In this document: positions 34,041 to 44,863 of the stretch, piece by piece | Numbering within the stretch: position 1 is the stretch's first letter | Layout of the letters: each line of letters opens with the position of its first letter | Assembly: GCA_029891385.1 (NCBI GenBank) | Contig: CM057228.1 | Coordinates: forward strand, 69,641,523 to 69,705,522 | Reading direction: 5' to 3' | Origin: Erythroxylum novogranatense | Taxonomy: Eukaryota; Streptophyta; Magnoliopsida; Malpighiales; Erythroxylaceae | Length of the DNA: 64,000 bases | The notes under the pieces: model-generated | What the model was told of the DNA's origin: nothing | Databases searched by the model: none | The model's input: only the letters and a program-made list of their open reading frames with translations | Made by a program: the position numbers and the translations under genes

Positions 34041-35498
34041 TATTAAGTGCTAAGTATTAATCTAATTAAATCCCTCAAATACTACAAACAAATAGGTCTT
34101 GGGTATAGTATAAAAGGTGTCGATCCTATGAGGAGGGTGAACTAATCTAATTCTTAAGTTATCTAAGGCTTAAAAATTAATAAAATGAAAATAAAATGTA
34201 GATAAAAAAGAAAATATGAGAATATGATTGTCAAAAATTTAACTTGTAAAAATAATGCAAAACGAAATTGAAGTTGAGCAACATAAAAGTCACCATTGAA
34301 AATCAACCAAATAATTATCCAATTATGAAGGAGAAGATTTATCCTAACATCAATGCTAATCTAGTCACTCATGTGTTAATATGGTGTTAGTTATAGACTA
34401 TCAAAGAGTGGATTACCTTCTCTCAAGTTATAATCACTAAGCCCTAATTGATAATCCCTAATTAAATCAAGTAACTGAAAATGTGATCTCTAAATTGACG
34501 ATCAACCCATAACCTAATTAGCTCTTAAGTGTTCTAATAAACAATCAGGTCCTTTAATAGGATCTCTCTTTGTATAAATTACCAATTTTATTAATCGTAT
34601 GGTCTATTGAATTGCTTAACTCTCTTTAATCCAAACTAAAAAAATTTAATCGGCTCACCCTCTTTGTTTATTAACGAAACATGCAAGCACCGCAATTAAT
34701 CACAACACCCAATCAATTGACACAAAAGATAACTAGATTAACATTGAATGAATTCAAAATACATAAAGAAAAGTTAGAACATCATCAACAATCCATAACC
34801 CATAATCATCATTCGCATATTCATCTTAACACTCAAAATAAAAGAATACAAAGATGAAAAGAAACAATCATTTAAAGGGGATCGGAGGACTTGGGAAAGG
34901 CATTTGTTGCAAAGACCTGCCTCCTCTCTCCTTCTCTTCCTCTTCTCTCTTCTTCCTCCTCTCTCTTAGAGTTTTACAAATGTTGTAGAATGTAGAGCTC
35001 CTTTAGGGTTACATCATTATGCTTTATATAGTATTTGCCATTTAGGGTAACCCTAGAGTTTTTTAGGATCCAAAAAATCAGAAATGTCTCCTTAAAAAAT
35101 TAAAATCGGAAGGTTGTCTTCTCTATCTATCACGTAGGCCATGATCATGCCACATTGTTTTGCCTTCTGTCACAATCGTGAAATATGGCTGATCTCCCCT
35201 AGTTATGTCATGATCGTGGTTTATTGACCATGATTATGGCGTTAGGTTCAGCTTTAGGCTTTCTTTATGTCATCTCTGCTCTTCAATACTTTTCATAAAA
35301 CACTAGTAAATACATCAAGGCACCTCAAACACATAAAATTAAAGCTCAATAGGGTGCGCTAACTCACAAAACACTTCAAACACAAATATTTAACTAAACA
35401 ACAAAATCCTTACTTAAACATACACTAAACATTAAATTTAACCACTAAACACATCCTAAACTACCTACTAAATATTATGCAATCTACCACTATCAACA
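34041..35498 (-). mobile_element. Athila/Tat-like LTR of element L
   Basis: A 1.46-kb LTR that starts TGTTGATAG on the minus strand (35498). It is flanked on one side by the primer site and gag, and on the other by a polypurine tract: one LTR shared by two internal regions. It contains a GGTGTCGATCC-type block near 34117 common in this group, and a CATGATCATG palindrome cluster (35138-35239). No coding content. Confidence 0.75.
35138..35239. repeat. Palindrome cluster in LTR L (CATGATCATG type)
   Basis: CATGATCATG is perfect at 35140-35149. Decayed copies: TCACAATCGTGA (35170), TCATGATCGTGG (35208) and CCATGATTATGG (35228). All fit a CCATGATCATGG-like ancestor with C/T and G/A changes. Confidence 0.7.
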
Positions 35499-35998
35499 TC
35501 CCCATGCTTAAAATTTTGCTTGTCCTCAAGGAAAGCAAAACAAGCAAAAAAAAAACATACCAAAACACAACATAGACACAAATGCAGTAATGAGGCAATG
35601 GAATTAAACTTCATGAACTTGTAAAATCCACATCTAAGTACCTTGGACTAAATATACATATTAATCTAAACCTCAATTTCAAATTTATTCAACCCTATCA
35701 CTTGCACACATGCGTTGATAATTATTTAGTCAATAAAACTTGTAACTATCCTTAAGTAGGCTTTCATGAAAATTCAAACTATTCTTAAAGATCAATAGGA
35801 TTATTTGACAAAACATTATTTTGTTAATATTTAGTGGTGTGAACCTAGCCTTTTTACATGAAAGTAAACATTTGTTATCAATGTCTCTGGTTACAAAACT
35901 AGATCATGTTTTTATTAAGCAGCTTTGTTGGAATGTCAATATAGCTTTTTGATGCCAAGACAAACATTTGCGATGAATTTCCCCCATTACTCAACTAC
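35499..35998 (-). pseudogene. 3' internal end of an Athila-like element
   Basis: The minus strand reads TTGAGGACAAGCAAAATTTT then TAAGCATGGGGA next to the LTR, the usual end and polypurine tract of Athila/Tat elements. The remainder to 35998 is AT-rich and non-coding. It is cut by LTR M. Confidence 0.65.
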
Positions 35999-36563
35999 TG
36001 TTAGGTTCCGATCATGCATCTCATACAAAATATATGTCAAATATACGCAACAGAAATAAAAACAAAACCTCAAAAACCAAATCTACTTATGCATATAGAT
36101 ATAGAAAAACAAAAACATGAAATGTAAGATGTTTACTTGCCTTTCTGACGATCTCCTTTGTTCTTTAATCTTAGTCGCATTGGGTTGTCATAAACTATAA
36201 CAATCAACATAGAATGTCTTTAATGAAAGTTCACACAAAGATAGAAGGATGAAACTTCACTAGGAGATGACTAGAATTCTTTCTTTGAGCTAGCAAAGAC
36301 AAGAACTCTTGAGAGAGTTAGAGAGAAAAAGTTTGTGTATAAGAAAAAGAACTTTTCTCTTTCTTTTTTTTGTCTTACACAAGATGCACAAAAATCATCT
36401 CAATTTTCTACACCATTTGGCCTTCCATAACCCCAATCACTAATGGAAAGTTATGGGAAGTTAATAGTCATCAATAGCATACATTAATGAAAGTTATGGG
36501 AAGTTAATGACCATGAATAGCATGCATTAATGGAAATTATGGGAAGTTAACGACCATGAATAG
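35999..36563 (+). mobile_element. Copia-like LTR fragment M
   Basis: Begins TGTTAGGTTCCGATC, typical of plant copia LTRs, with an AG-rich exon-like stretch near 36290-36360 and three tandem variants of an ATGGAAAGTTATGGGAAGTT unit (36440-36550). It is truncated by LTR J at 36564. Assigned from its start and style only. Confidence 0.5.
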
Positions 36564-37584
36564 TATTGGACCCCAAATTTTTCTTAGAAGATTAGAACTA
36601 TTAAATGAGAAAATTTTGGTGATTAGTCATGAGTAAAGAACAAATGAATGAAAATTCTTGAACCAAGAAATGATAGACAAGAGTAAAATAGTGAATGAGA
36701 AATATTGATAGATTCATGTTTTGCTTTGGTGCTTTTGGTAGATGAGAGGTTATAAAATGGGAAAAATTAAGGCAAAAGTTAGAAGTAAAATGAAAGCAAA
36801 AATGAAGCTGAATATGTGTAGTAAGTTGATGAAAAATATGTATATATGTGTATGTTCTATTATTGATGTTCATGATTAATCATGGATTATAATTTATTTA
36901 TGGATGACATTGAATTGAAATGAAATTGAGAATGAGGAGTAAATGAAGTAGAAAAGGTGATCTTGGTATGAGTTGTGTTAAGGAAAGATTTGGAAACAAA
37001 ATTGGTGATTGATCTGGAAAATGTTCACTGAGTATGCTTCAGTCTTTTAACCACAGCTTTTTCTCTAGTTATCCAAAGGAGATGATTTTTTATTTCCATT
37101 AAACCAGAGGCATATGGATACGTTTCTCATGAAGACATTGAATTTAAATTCTATCTTTAAAAATCTCAAAATTTGTCATGAAGTTGAGAACTGGGTGTAG
37201 TACATTGGTGGATGAATGTAAAATTCATACTGTGAATTTGAGGAAAATTCTAGATTGATCTAGGCTGATCTAGGCAAATGTGCCTTCTAGAAAATTGTAG
37301 GTATTTCTTTTAGCATTCCAACTATATATAGTATAGAATTTTTGTACATCTGGGTTAAAATATATGGTCCTTATAAGGGGAGATTCTTAGGAGTATAAAG
37401 TGGTATAGTTTGTAAAGACGTATCATCTGTAATGACGTCATATCGTCCATAAAATTGTATCGTCTATGATGATATCATTCTTCTTAAGACTTGCGTCATC
37501 TTTAGTTGACTTTGCTTCATCTTAAGTTGACTCCGCTTTGCCCTAAGAGTTGCATCGTCTTAAGTTGACTCTGATTCGTCTACT

Positions 37585-38005
37585 TTCTGCTTTGTCTGTT
37601 CTTTGCTTCGTCAGCTTTCTGCTTCGTCAGCTTTTTGCTTCGTCAGCTTTTTGCTTCGTCTATTTTTTGCTTCATCTACTTTTTGTTTCATCTATTTTCT
37701 ACTTCGCCTACTTTCTCCATCATCTGCTTTCTGCTTCGTCTGCTTTCTCCTTTGTCTACTTTCTGTTTTGTTTGCTTTCTGCTTCGTCTGCTTTCTTCTT
37801 CGTCTGCTTTCTTCTTCGTGTACTTTTTACTTCATCTTCTTTCTGCTTTGTCTGCTCTTTGCTTCGTCTATTCTTTGCTTCATCTACTTTCTATTTCATC
37901 TACTTTACGCTTCGTTTGCTTTCTGCTTTGTTTTCTTTCTGAATCGTCTGCTTTCTGTTCAGTCTGGCTTTTGATTCGTTTGTTTTTTTCAATTCATCTG
38001 CTTTT
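37585..38005 (+). repeat. 16-bp tandem array (TTTCTGCTTCGTCTGC), about 26 copies
   Basis: The 16-base unit repeats with near-constant length and many C/T changes. Because 16 is not a multiple of 3 and the unit lacks stops, all three frames stay open and give overlapping Phe/Leu/Ser-rich pseudo-proteins of 120-150 residues. A looser preamble (37390-37580) contains CGTC/ATCGTC strings and TGACGTCA. Non-coding. Confidence 0.9.
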
Positions 38006-39823
38006 TCTTATGGTTTCGTCTGATCCTATCATCTGCTCCATTTTTAAACTTTCAAATGATAAAATTTACTTTCAAGGTCTTCATTAAAGTGTTAGATCAT
38101 GAAGTTTTCTTTCGAACCATCTAAAAAACACACTTATCCAATATCTGTAGGGAAAGTTATGATAATTTTCCCATTTTGTCTACTTTTTCAATTTGTTAGC
38201 ATTTTCATTTGGTTTCGTTTGATCCTATCATATGGTCCATTTTTGACCCTTTACATTATAAAATATGTCCTTAAGTTCTTCTTAAAAGTTGTATATATCA
38301 AAGTCCTCTCTGAAACTGTCTTAAGAAAATCTTAATCCGACATCTGTAGAGAGATTTATGCAAACTATCTCGAGATAGGTTCAGTATGACTGAGAACAAA
38401 ACTTTGTTTGATTCTTTCGGACATAAATTTGTTATCTGACCTCCAAATGAAATGATTCTTGAACCCATATATTCTTAACACATTTTTTTGTCCCTTCATA
38501 TCATTTTATATCATTTGATGGGAATTTGAAGAAGATGGATTGAATCAAAGTAAGTGTATCGGTTGGAAGAGTATGAATGGGATATTTTACTAAACATACT
38601 TCGGTATTTTAATGATGTCTTTGTTGGTATAGCTCCGAATAAGATGATTCTTATTTCAAGATAAACAAAATACATGGAGCTATAAATGATATGAAGAAAT
38701 CAAAATCTAATTCAGTCCTTAAGACTTTCAATTTCTGGGAGGAATTTAAGTATAATGTACTGTTTCGATATAATAACAATCCGAAAATGTTTGGGGCAAT
38801 ACTTTTAGAGTTCTGAACCAAATGGATTGATTTTGGTTTCATTAGAAAGTTAAGACAATGGGAAATATTTTCTGGAAGAAAGTGTTATATCATAATGTTC
38901 AAGGGTACTTTTGGCAAGACACTTAAGCATAAAAGACATAAGGCATAAATGGAAGGGAAAATGGGACATTTCTCAATCATTAGGGGCATAATTGGAAAAA
39001 TAAGTGTTGTCTTGCATTTTAAGAAGAGAGAAGAAAGAAAATTGAAGAGAAAAACAGAGAGTGTCAAGAAGAAGAGAGAGAAATACGAAGAGAAAAAGAG
39101 GAGAGAAAGAAGAGAAAATGAGCTAGGGTTTCAATTGTGTTAACCTTCAAGAGAGATTTTGAGGTTGTTCAAGAAGGGAAACAAGTAGAGGAAGAGAAGA
39201 GCTTCACTTTGAGCTAAAGTTCCCATCATTTGGTGAAGAATGAAGGTAAGATCATTTTAAAACTTTTAGATTTTTGGAAGGATTTTAGTTCATGGAGTAA
39301 GAAAATGCTTGGGTTGAGTATTATAGAACCAATTTTAGTGATTATGCTTTGTTGGACTTTTGATTTAAAACCCTATTGAGTAGGATTTTTGTTATTGTAT
39401 AAAGGGATCAAGAGAGGCAAGTGGAACAAGAGGAGAGGCACATTTTGAGCAAGTTTATAAGCAAGGAAATCAAGGTGGGTGCATGTTTATAATAGAGTAA
39501 ATAAGCCACTAAATGTTTTATTTGAATCAAGAAAGTTGAATGATTTCTATTGCATCATAAGTGTTGAATTTATTGCTTCTTGAATGAATTGTGAAATTGT
39601 TACATGTTGGCTACATTAATTGTGTGGATGATTAATGAAAACACTTTGAAAAGGATTCCTCTTTGAAAAGATACATGTTTATGAAATCTTGTTTTCAAGA
39701 ATGGTTTTCAAAATATATCAAGTATATGAAAAGCAAGTTTTCAAAAAAGTGTCACTTTGGGCAATAAGTTTATAAGTTATGAAATATGTGTTATGTGGGT
39801 TTGTGGTAGTCCCTCAAGAATTT

Positions 39824-39838
39824 CACGTGCACGTTGAC
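39824..39838 (+). promoter_or_regulatory. Conserved CACGTGCACGTTGAC block (LTR J)
   Basis: A G-box core (CACGTG) overlapping GTGCAC and followed by a W-box core (TTGAC). The same 15-mer is in G1 (40648-40662, minus strand), with one change in G2 (52783-52797), K (60841-60855) and D2 (24561-24574), and two in D1 (16438-16452). Always followed within ~40 bases by a CTGCCCG...GTGGCA block. Confidence 0.65.
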
Positions 39839-40915
39839 CAAGTTGTAGGCATCTCCTGCCTGCCCGTTAGTGGCATTGTTGGGGCCGTAGTCCCGTATGT
39901 CCATTCCCGAGGGCGGCCCCTCGGGTCGCGCCGGCGACGGGCGCTCCATATACCGTCGGACCCGATCCCAACATCCATACAAATAACCATTGGATCCGTA
40001 TAACAATATGTACACCCATACATGTACACATTCTGCACATGCATTCTACACATTCATTCATCATTCCATAAGCATAATTCTTCCGTCATTGTCATACAAA
40101 AGCATTCAACACTATTCTCAAATGCAGCGTAATACAAAATAACATGAAATCTCAAATACAAAGTATGTTCCATGATGACATGCTCGGAGGGCCAACCAAA
40201 GGACTAACTTATACAAGTTCCTAGCTAGCTCGAAGTTTCTGATGCCCTGCAAGGTCGACAATCGACTCGATCTGCACCTGAGGAGGGGAGAATAATGGGG
40301 TGAGCTACGAAGCTCAGTGGTATATATGTTTATAGCCATTGGCAACGAGCCACACAATCAAGTATATACATATACATATCACTAGAAAATCATAATTCAT
40401 CAATTCAATTCACATTCGTATAACATAAGTCATGCATTCACTATTCCTCAACATATAAATCAAGATGCAACATAGTTGTCAAACTCATTATGTATTATGC
40501 TCAGCAAATCCATCGTGTATGCACAATCAATTGGCTTGAGAGTTCCGTAATCCATCCGGATAACCCAAAGGTAAATCTGTAATCCATCCGAGTCAGATTT
40601 TTCAAGGATCTCGTTGCCACAAGCGGGCAGCCAGGAGAAGGCTTTACTGTCAACGTGCACGTGACTCCATCCGTAACTCTCTTACCCAAACAAAGCACAT
40701 AATCCACTCGATCCATGCTCAAAGCATGTTTCACATTTCTCAAATCTCGCTCGTCCATTGCCATAAAGGCCTATCAATTCATGCATAATTCTATCATACT
40801 CAAAGACATATTCAAAAGTTCTCATGTAATTCAATACAATCAAGATCATATAATGCAAGCAAGCACACATCATGCAATTGCCCATACACACAATAACCAT
40901 AAACATATTACCCAC

Positions 40916-40985
40916 CTAGTATCGCTGGAGTATCGGACTCACTGCTGTCCTTCCTCTTGCGATTGGGTCAAATCAGCTTGGTTCC
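40916..40985 (-). other. Predicted 70-nt leader exon in LTR G1
   Basis: On the minus strand, CTTGGTTTATTATAG|GGAAC precedes it and ACTAG|GTGGGTAAT ends it. The acceptor AG lies in the loop of a 7-bp stem (CTTGGTT / AACCAAG). LTR K has the same arrangement at 60524-60594 (71 nt). LTR D has a similar AAG|GTGGGT end. The call is from motifs and conservation only; no transcript evidence. Confidence 0.5.
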
Positions 40986-41249
40986 CTATAATAAACCAAG
41001 TTTCCATACAATTAATATCTATAGAAAATAATCAAAGCTTGAAAGACCAAAATAAAGCATAAAAGTCTCCATCCGATTTCTTCCTAAAATTCTGAACCCT
41101 TCGAAACAATTTCTGATTTCCCTTCTTCATACAACTTGTAGTCCTTAATCTCTAGTTCGCAACGAATCTAAAATTACCTCAATCGGACATCTACACCGAA
41201 AGATATCTTCGAAAATACAAAAATCTCACTATCGGAAACAAAGGGGTTC

Positions 41250-41400
41250 GCCATGGCGGCGGACGCTGCTTGCGGCGAAGACTCTACTCGCCGCGACGTT
41301 AGCCGCGGCGAAGGCTCGCTGCGACGTGCACATGGTGCACGCGGCGTCATCCGTTTCCATCATGACGCCATGGCGTGCTCTTGCAAGACGTCAGCGCAAG
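41250..41400. repeat. Palindrome island in LTR G1
   Basis: CGCCATGGCG (41250-41259) is a symmetric variant of CGCCGCGGCG: both central bases changed together (GC to AT) and the palindrome is kept. Other words are CGCCGCGACG (~41290), GCCGCGGC (~41303), GTGCAC pairs around 41330 and GACGCCATGGCGTGC (~41364). Shorter than the G2 island. Confidence 0.8.
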
Positions 41401-42054
41401 GGTCGAACTCGACTCAATCCTCTTTCTGCATTTTCCGACTTCATTTTGCTCCCAAACTCAAATGCAACACACCCACAATATAGATCAAGTCTTCTACTAC
41501 CATTCTAACCCATTCAAAGCTTCAAATCCAACACAAACACATCAACCTAAGGAAATCTCTACATTTTCACCCAAAAACCCTAAAACCTTCGTTATACTCA
41601 ATCCAAGCTATCTAACTATTTAATCCATCCAGAAACAAGATAGAAAGATGCTAAACTTACCGATTGAAGCTCTAAAATCGTTGAAACTTGCCGAAATCAC
41701 AAACCCTTTTTCCTCTTCTCTTCTCCTTCCACCGTCGGCACTTCTCTATTCTTTCCTTCTTCTTTTCTTTCCTTTTTCTCTTTTCTTTCTATTCCTTTCT
41801 TTTCCTTTTAACCTAAGACATGTAATAATGACTATCTTACCCCTCTATACAAGTCTAAACCCATACAACTTAAATGAACTTCCCAAATTGCCCTCACATA
41901 ATTAAATCCTCTAATTCTCATTTAAACCTCATAAAACGCAAATATACCTCAATTATCCACTAATACTCCCAAAATAAATCAAACTAAACCATAAACACAT
42001 AATTATCAAAATCCATGCTTAATATTATCATTAAAAAAAATTCGGGGTCTAACA

Positions 42055-42085
42055 TTTCTCCCCCTCTTAAAAGAAATTTCGTCCT
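42055..42085 (-). other. Polypurine tract of element G
   Basis: The minus strand reads TTTCGAGGACGAAATTTCTT then TTAAGAGGGGGAGAAA directly before the 3' LTR. Confidence 0.9.
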
Positions 42086-43428
42086 CGAAATTTACCTGAA
42101 TCATCGAAGAGATACGGATACTTCTCCCGCATAGCCTCTAATGGCTCCCATGTAGCCTCCTCTACTGAATGATTCCTCCATAGGACCTTGACCAACTGAA
42201 CCGTCTTGTTCCTGAGAACCTTGTCCTTGGTATCCAAAATCTGTACTGGAAGCTCCTCATAACTCAAATCATCTCGCAACTGAACCTCACCAGCCTGAAT
42301 GATGTGAGAAGGATCCGATCTATACCTCCTCAACATGGACACATGGAAAACATCGTGAATCTGCGATAACTCCGAAGGTAATGCCAATCTGTAGGCGAGT
42401 GGTCCAATCCTCTCAAGGATCTCATAAGGACCCACATACCTCGGACTCAACTTCCCCTTCTTGTCGAATCTCAATACTCCTTTCTAAGGAGATGTCTTAA
42501 GGAACACTTTCTCACCGACCTCATACTCCATCTCCTTTCGGTGAGCATCAACATAACTCTTCATCCTGTCCTGTGCTGCCTTAATCCGTTGCTTAATCAG
42601 ATTGACTTTCTCAACAGCCATCTGAATCAAATCTGGTCCTTCCAATTGCCTCTCTCCTTCCTCATCCCAACAGATCGGAGTCCTACACCTCCGCCCATAT
42701 AATGCCTCATATGGAGCCATCTGAATGCTCGAATGGTACGAATTATTGTAAGCGAATTCGACCAACGGCAAATGCTCATCCCATGCTCCTCGAAAATCCA
42801 TCACACAAGCCCGAAGCATCCCCTCAAGTGTCCGAATAGTCCTCTCCGACTGACCATCCGTCTAAGGGTGAAAAGCCATACTGAAATTCAGCTTTGTCCC
42901 CAAAGCTTCCTGCAAACTGCCCCAAAACCTCGAAGTGAACCGAGGATCTCGATTCGACACAATCGAATCCGGAATCCCATGCAATCTCACTATCTCATCA
43001 ACATACTTCTTTTCCAACACATGCAAAGAATCAGTCTGTCGAATCGCCAAAAAGTGGGCTGACTTAGTCAACCTATCCACAATCACCCATATGGCATCAT
43101 GCCTCCTGCTGGTCCTGGGCAATCCCATCAAAAAGTCCATCGTCACTCGTTGCCACTTCCACTCCGGAATAGGTAACGGCCTCAACTTGCCCGAAGGTGC
43201 CTGATGTTCAGCCTTGACTTGCTGACACACTAGACATTTACTGACAAACTCTGCGATATCCCTCTTCATACCTTTCCACCAAAAGTGCTCTCTCAAATCC
43301 CGATACATCCTGGTGCTACCTGGATGCATGGCATAAGGTGCATTGTGTGCCTCATCCATAATCTCAGCCTTAACTTCTTGCACATCAGGAATACACAACC
43401 TACTCCCAACTGTCATCAGTCCGCCATC
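42067..43428 (-). pseudogene. Element G: integrase with chromodomain (two internal stops)
   Basis: The full domain series is visible: HHCC zinc finger (EAH...AMHPG...CLVCQQVKAEH, about 43190-43350), DDE core with MDFLMG, VSNRDPRF and ERTIRTLEGML, the GPY/F block (RYVGPYEILERIGPLAYRL), then a chromodomain ending WRNHSVEEATWEPLEAM. Only two stops interrupt it: TAG at 42862-42864 (HPQTDGQ, CAG to TAG) and TAG at 42484-42486 (SPWKGV, TGG to TAG). A third at 43429-43431 separates it from RNase H. Otherwise the frame is intact, which fits a young element inactivated by point changes. Confidence 0.93.
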
Positions 43429-44863
43429 CTACACATCGATCTCAGAAACCTTGCCTTTCCGAATCTCATCCCTGAGCATGCTCAAATCCGCATCCTGAGC
43501 CTGCAATTCCCTAACCTTTTCCTTCAGCATGGGCCTCACTCGAAAATTAGCCAGAAAACAATCCGGCTCTTCCTGAGTCAAGCTTATCCTAAGCTTGGCC
43601 ATCTCTTCCAATAAAGGAAGATAAACTGATCGAACATGAGCAATCGACAATTTCCTACTCAGGGCATCCGCCACAACATTGGCCTTGCCCGGATGATACT
43701 CAATCAGCAAATAATAATCCTTTAGTAGCTCCAACCACCTCCGCTGCCTCAAATTCAATTCCTTCTGACTCAGCAAATACTTCAGACTCTTATGATTAGT
43801 GAAGATCCGAGTCTGAACTCCATACAAATAATGCCTCCAAATCTTCAAGGCAAAAATCACCGCTGCTAACTCCAAATCGTGCGTCGGATAATTCAGCTCA
43901 TACGGCTTCAACTGCCTCGAAGCATATGCAATTACCCGATCTCCCTGCATCAAAACACATCCGAGACCCTTCCTCGAAGCATCACTATATACCGAATAAC
44001 CCTCATCACCCGATGGCAAAATCAAAATTGGGGCACTCGTCAATCTGAGCTTGAGCTCCTCGAAGCTCCTCTGACACTCCTCACTCCAATCAAACTTCTG
44101 ATTCTTCCTCAGCAATTTCGTCATCGGAGCGGATATCATAGAGAATCCCTCCACAAATCTCCTGTAATAGCCTGCTAAACCCAAAAAGCTCCTCACTTCT
44201 GCCACATTCTTCGGCGCTTCCCAACTCACAACTGTTTCTATCTTTTTTGGATCCACATGAACTCCTTGTTCTGAGATCACGTGTCTAAGAAATGAAACTT
44301 CCCTCAGCCAAAATTCGCATTTCTCGAATTTGGCATACAACTCATTGCTTCTCAAGGTCTCCAAAGCCATCCTCAAATGCTCCTCATGCTGTTCATCACT
44401 CTTGGAATACACCAATATATCATCAATAAAGATAATGATAAATTGGTCCAAGAATGGCTTAAAAACTCGATTCATCAAATCCATAAACGCTGCCGGAGCA
44501 TTTGTCAATCCGAAAGGCATCACCAAAAACTTAAAATGCCCATACCGAGTCCTGAAAGCAGACTTCGGCACATCCGACTCCTTAATCCGTAGCTGATGAT
44601 ATCCCGATCTCAAATCTATCTTAGAAAAGACTCTCGCTCCTTGCAATTGATCAAACAGATCATCAATGCGAGGAAGCGGATACTTGTTCTTCACTGTTAC
44701 CTGATTCAACTTCCTGTAATCTACACACATTCTCAATGAGCCATCTTTCTTCTTCACAAATAAGACCGGAGCTCCCCAAGGCGAAGAACTCGGTATAATA
44801 AACCCCTTCTTTAATAACTCCTCCAATTGCTCCTTAAGCTCTTTCAATTCCACCGGAGCCATC
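43429..44863 (-). CDS. Element G: RT-RNase H, open frame
   Basis: About 478 codons of uninterrupted pol from [17 protein letters not shown] to the stop at 43429. [35 protein letters not shown], catalytic [11 protein letters not shown] (intact). RNase [16 protein letters not shown] (catalytic Asp region), [41 protein letters not shown] has N where [10 protein letters not shown] has the catalytic-site Asp. The frame also reads ~60 codons into solo LTR H (to 45042); those residues are not pol. H separates this part from the protease. Confidence 0.93.

Larger units (their letters stand above)
36564..39876 (+). mobile_element. Chromovirus LTR J, left part (composite)
   Basis: Starts TATTGGACCCCAAATTT, a decayed form of the TGTTAGACCCCGAATTT start of LTR G. 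Blocks are homologous to LTR K but out of order: 37040-37200 matches K 60130-60200, 38690-38880 matches K 60200-60400, and 38890-39260 matches K 58090-58290. J is therefore probably two recombined LTR copies. It contains a 16-bp tandem array (37585-38005), GAAG|GTAAG (39242-39250) and CACGTGCACGTTGAC (39824-39838). Element G splits it at 39876. Confidence 0.7.
39877..42054 (-). mobile_element. Element G 3' LTR
   Basis: 2178 bases, TG/CA ends, starting TGTTAGACCCCGAA at 42054. Along the element: donor-like CG|GTAAGT (41660), palindrome island (41250-41400), exon-like 40916-40985 bounded by TTATAG| and AG|GTGGGT, hairpin GAGCT-ACGA-AGCTC (40302-40315) and acceptor-like CCTCAG|GTGC (40278-40280). 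No real ORF. Confidence 0.93.

Noticed and set aside
37550..38087. Membrane-like Phe/Leu/Ser-rich proteins of 123-150 residues in three frames
   Set aside because: They are translations of one 16-bp tandem array in three frames.
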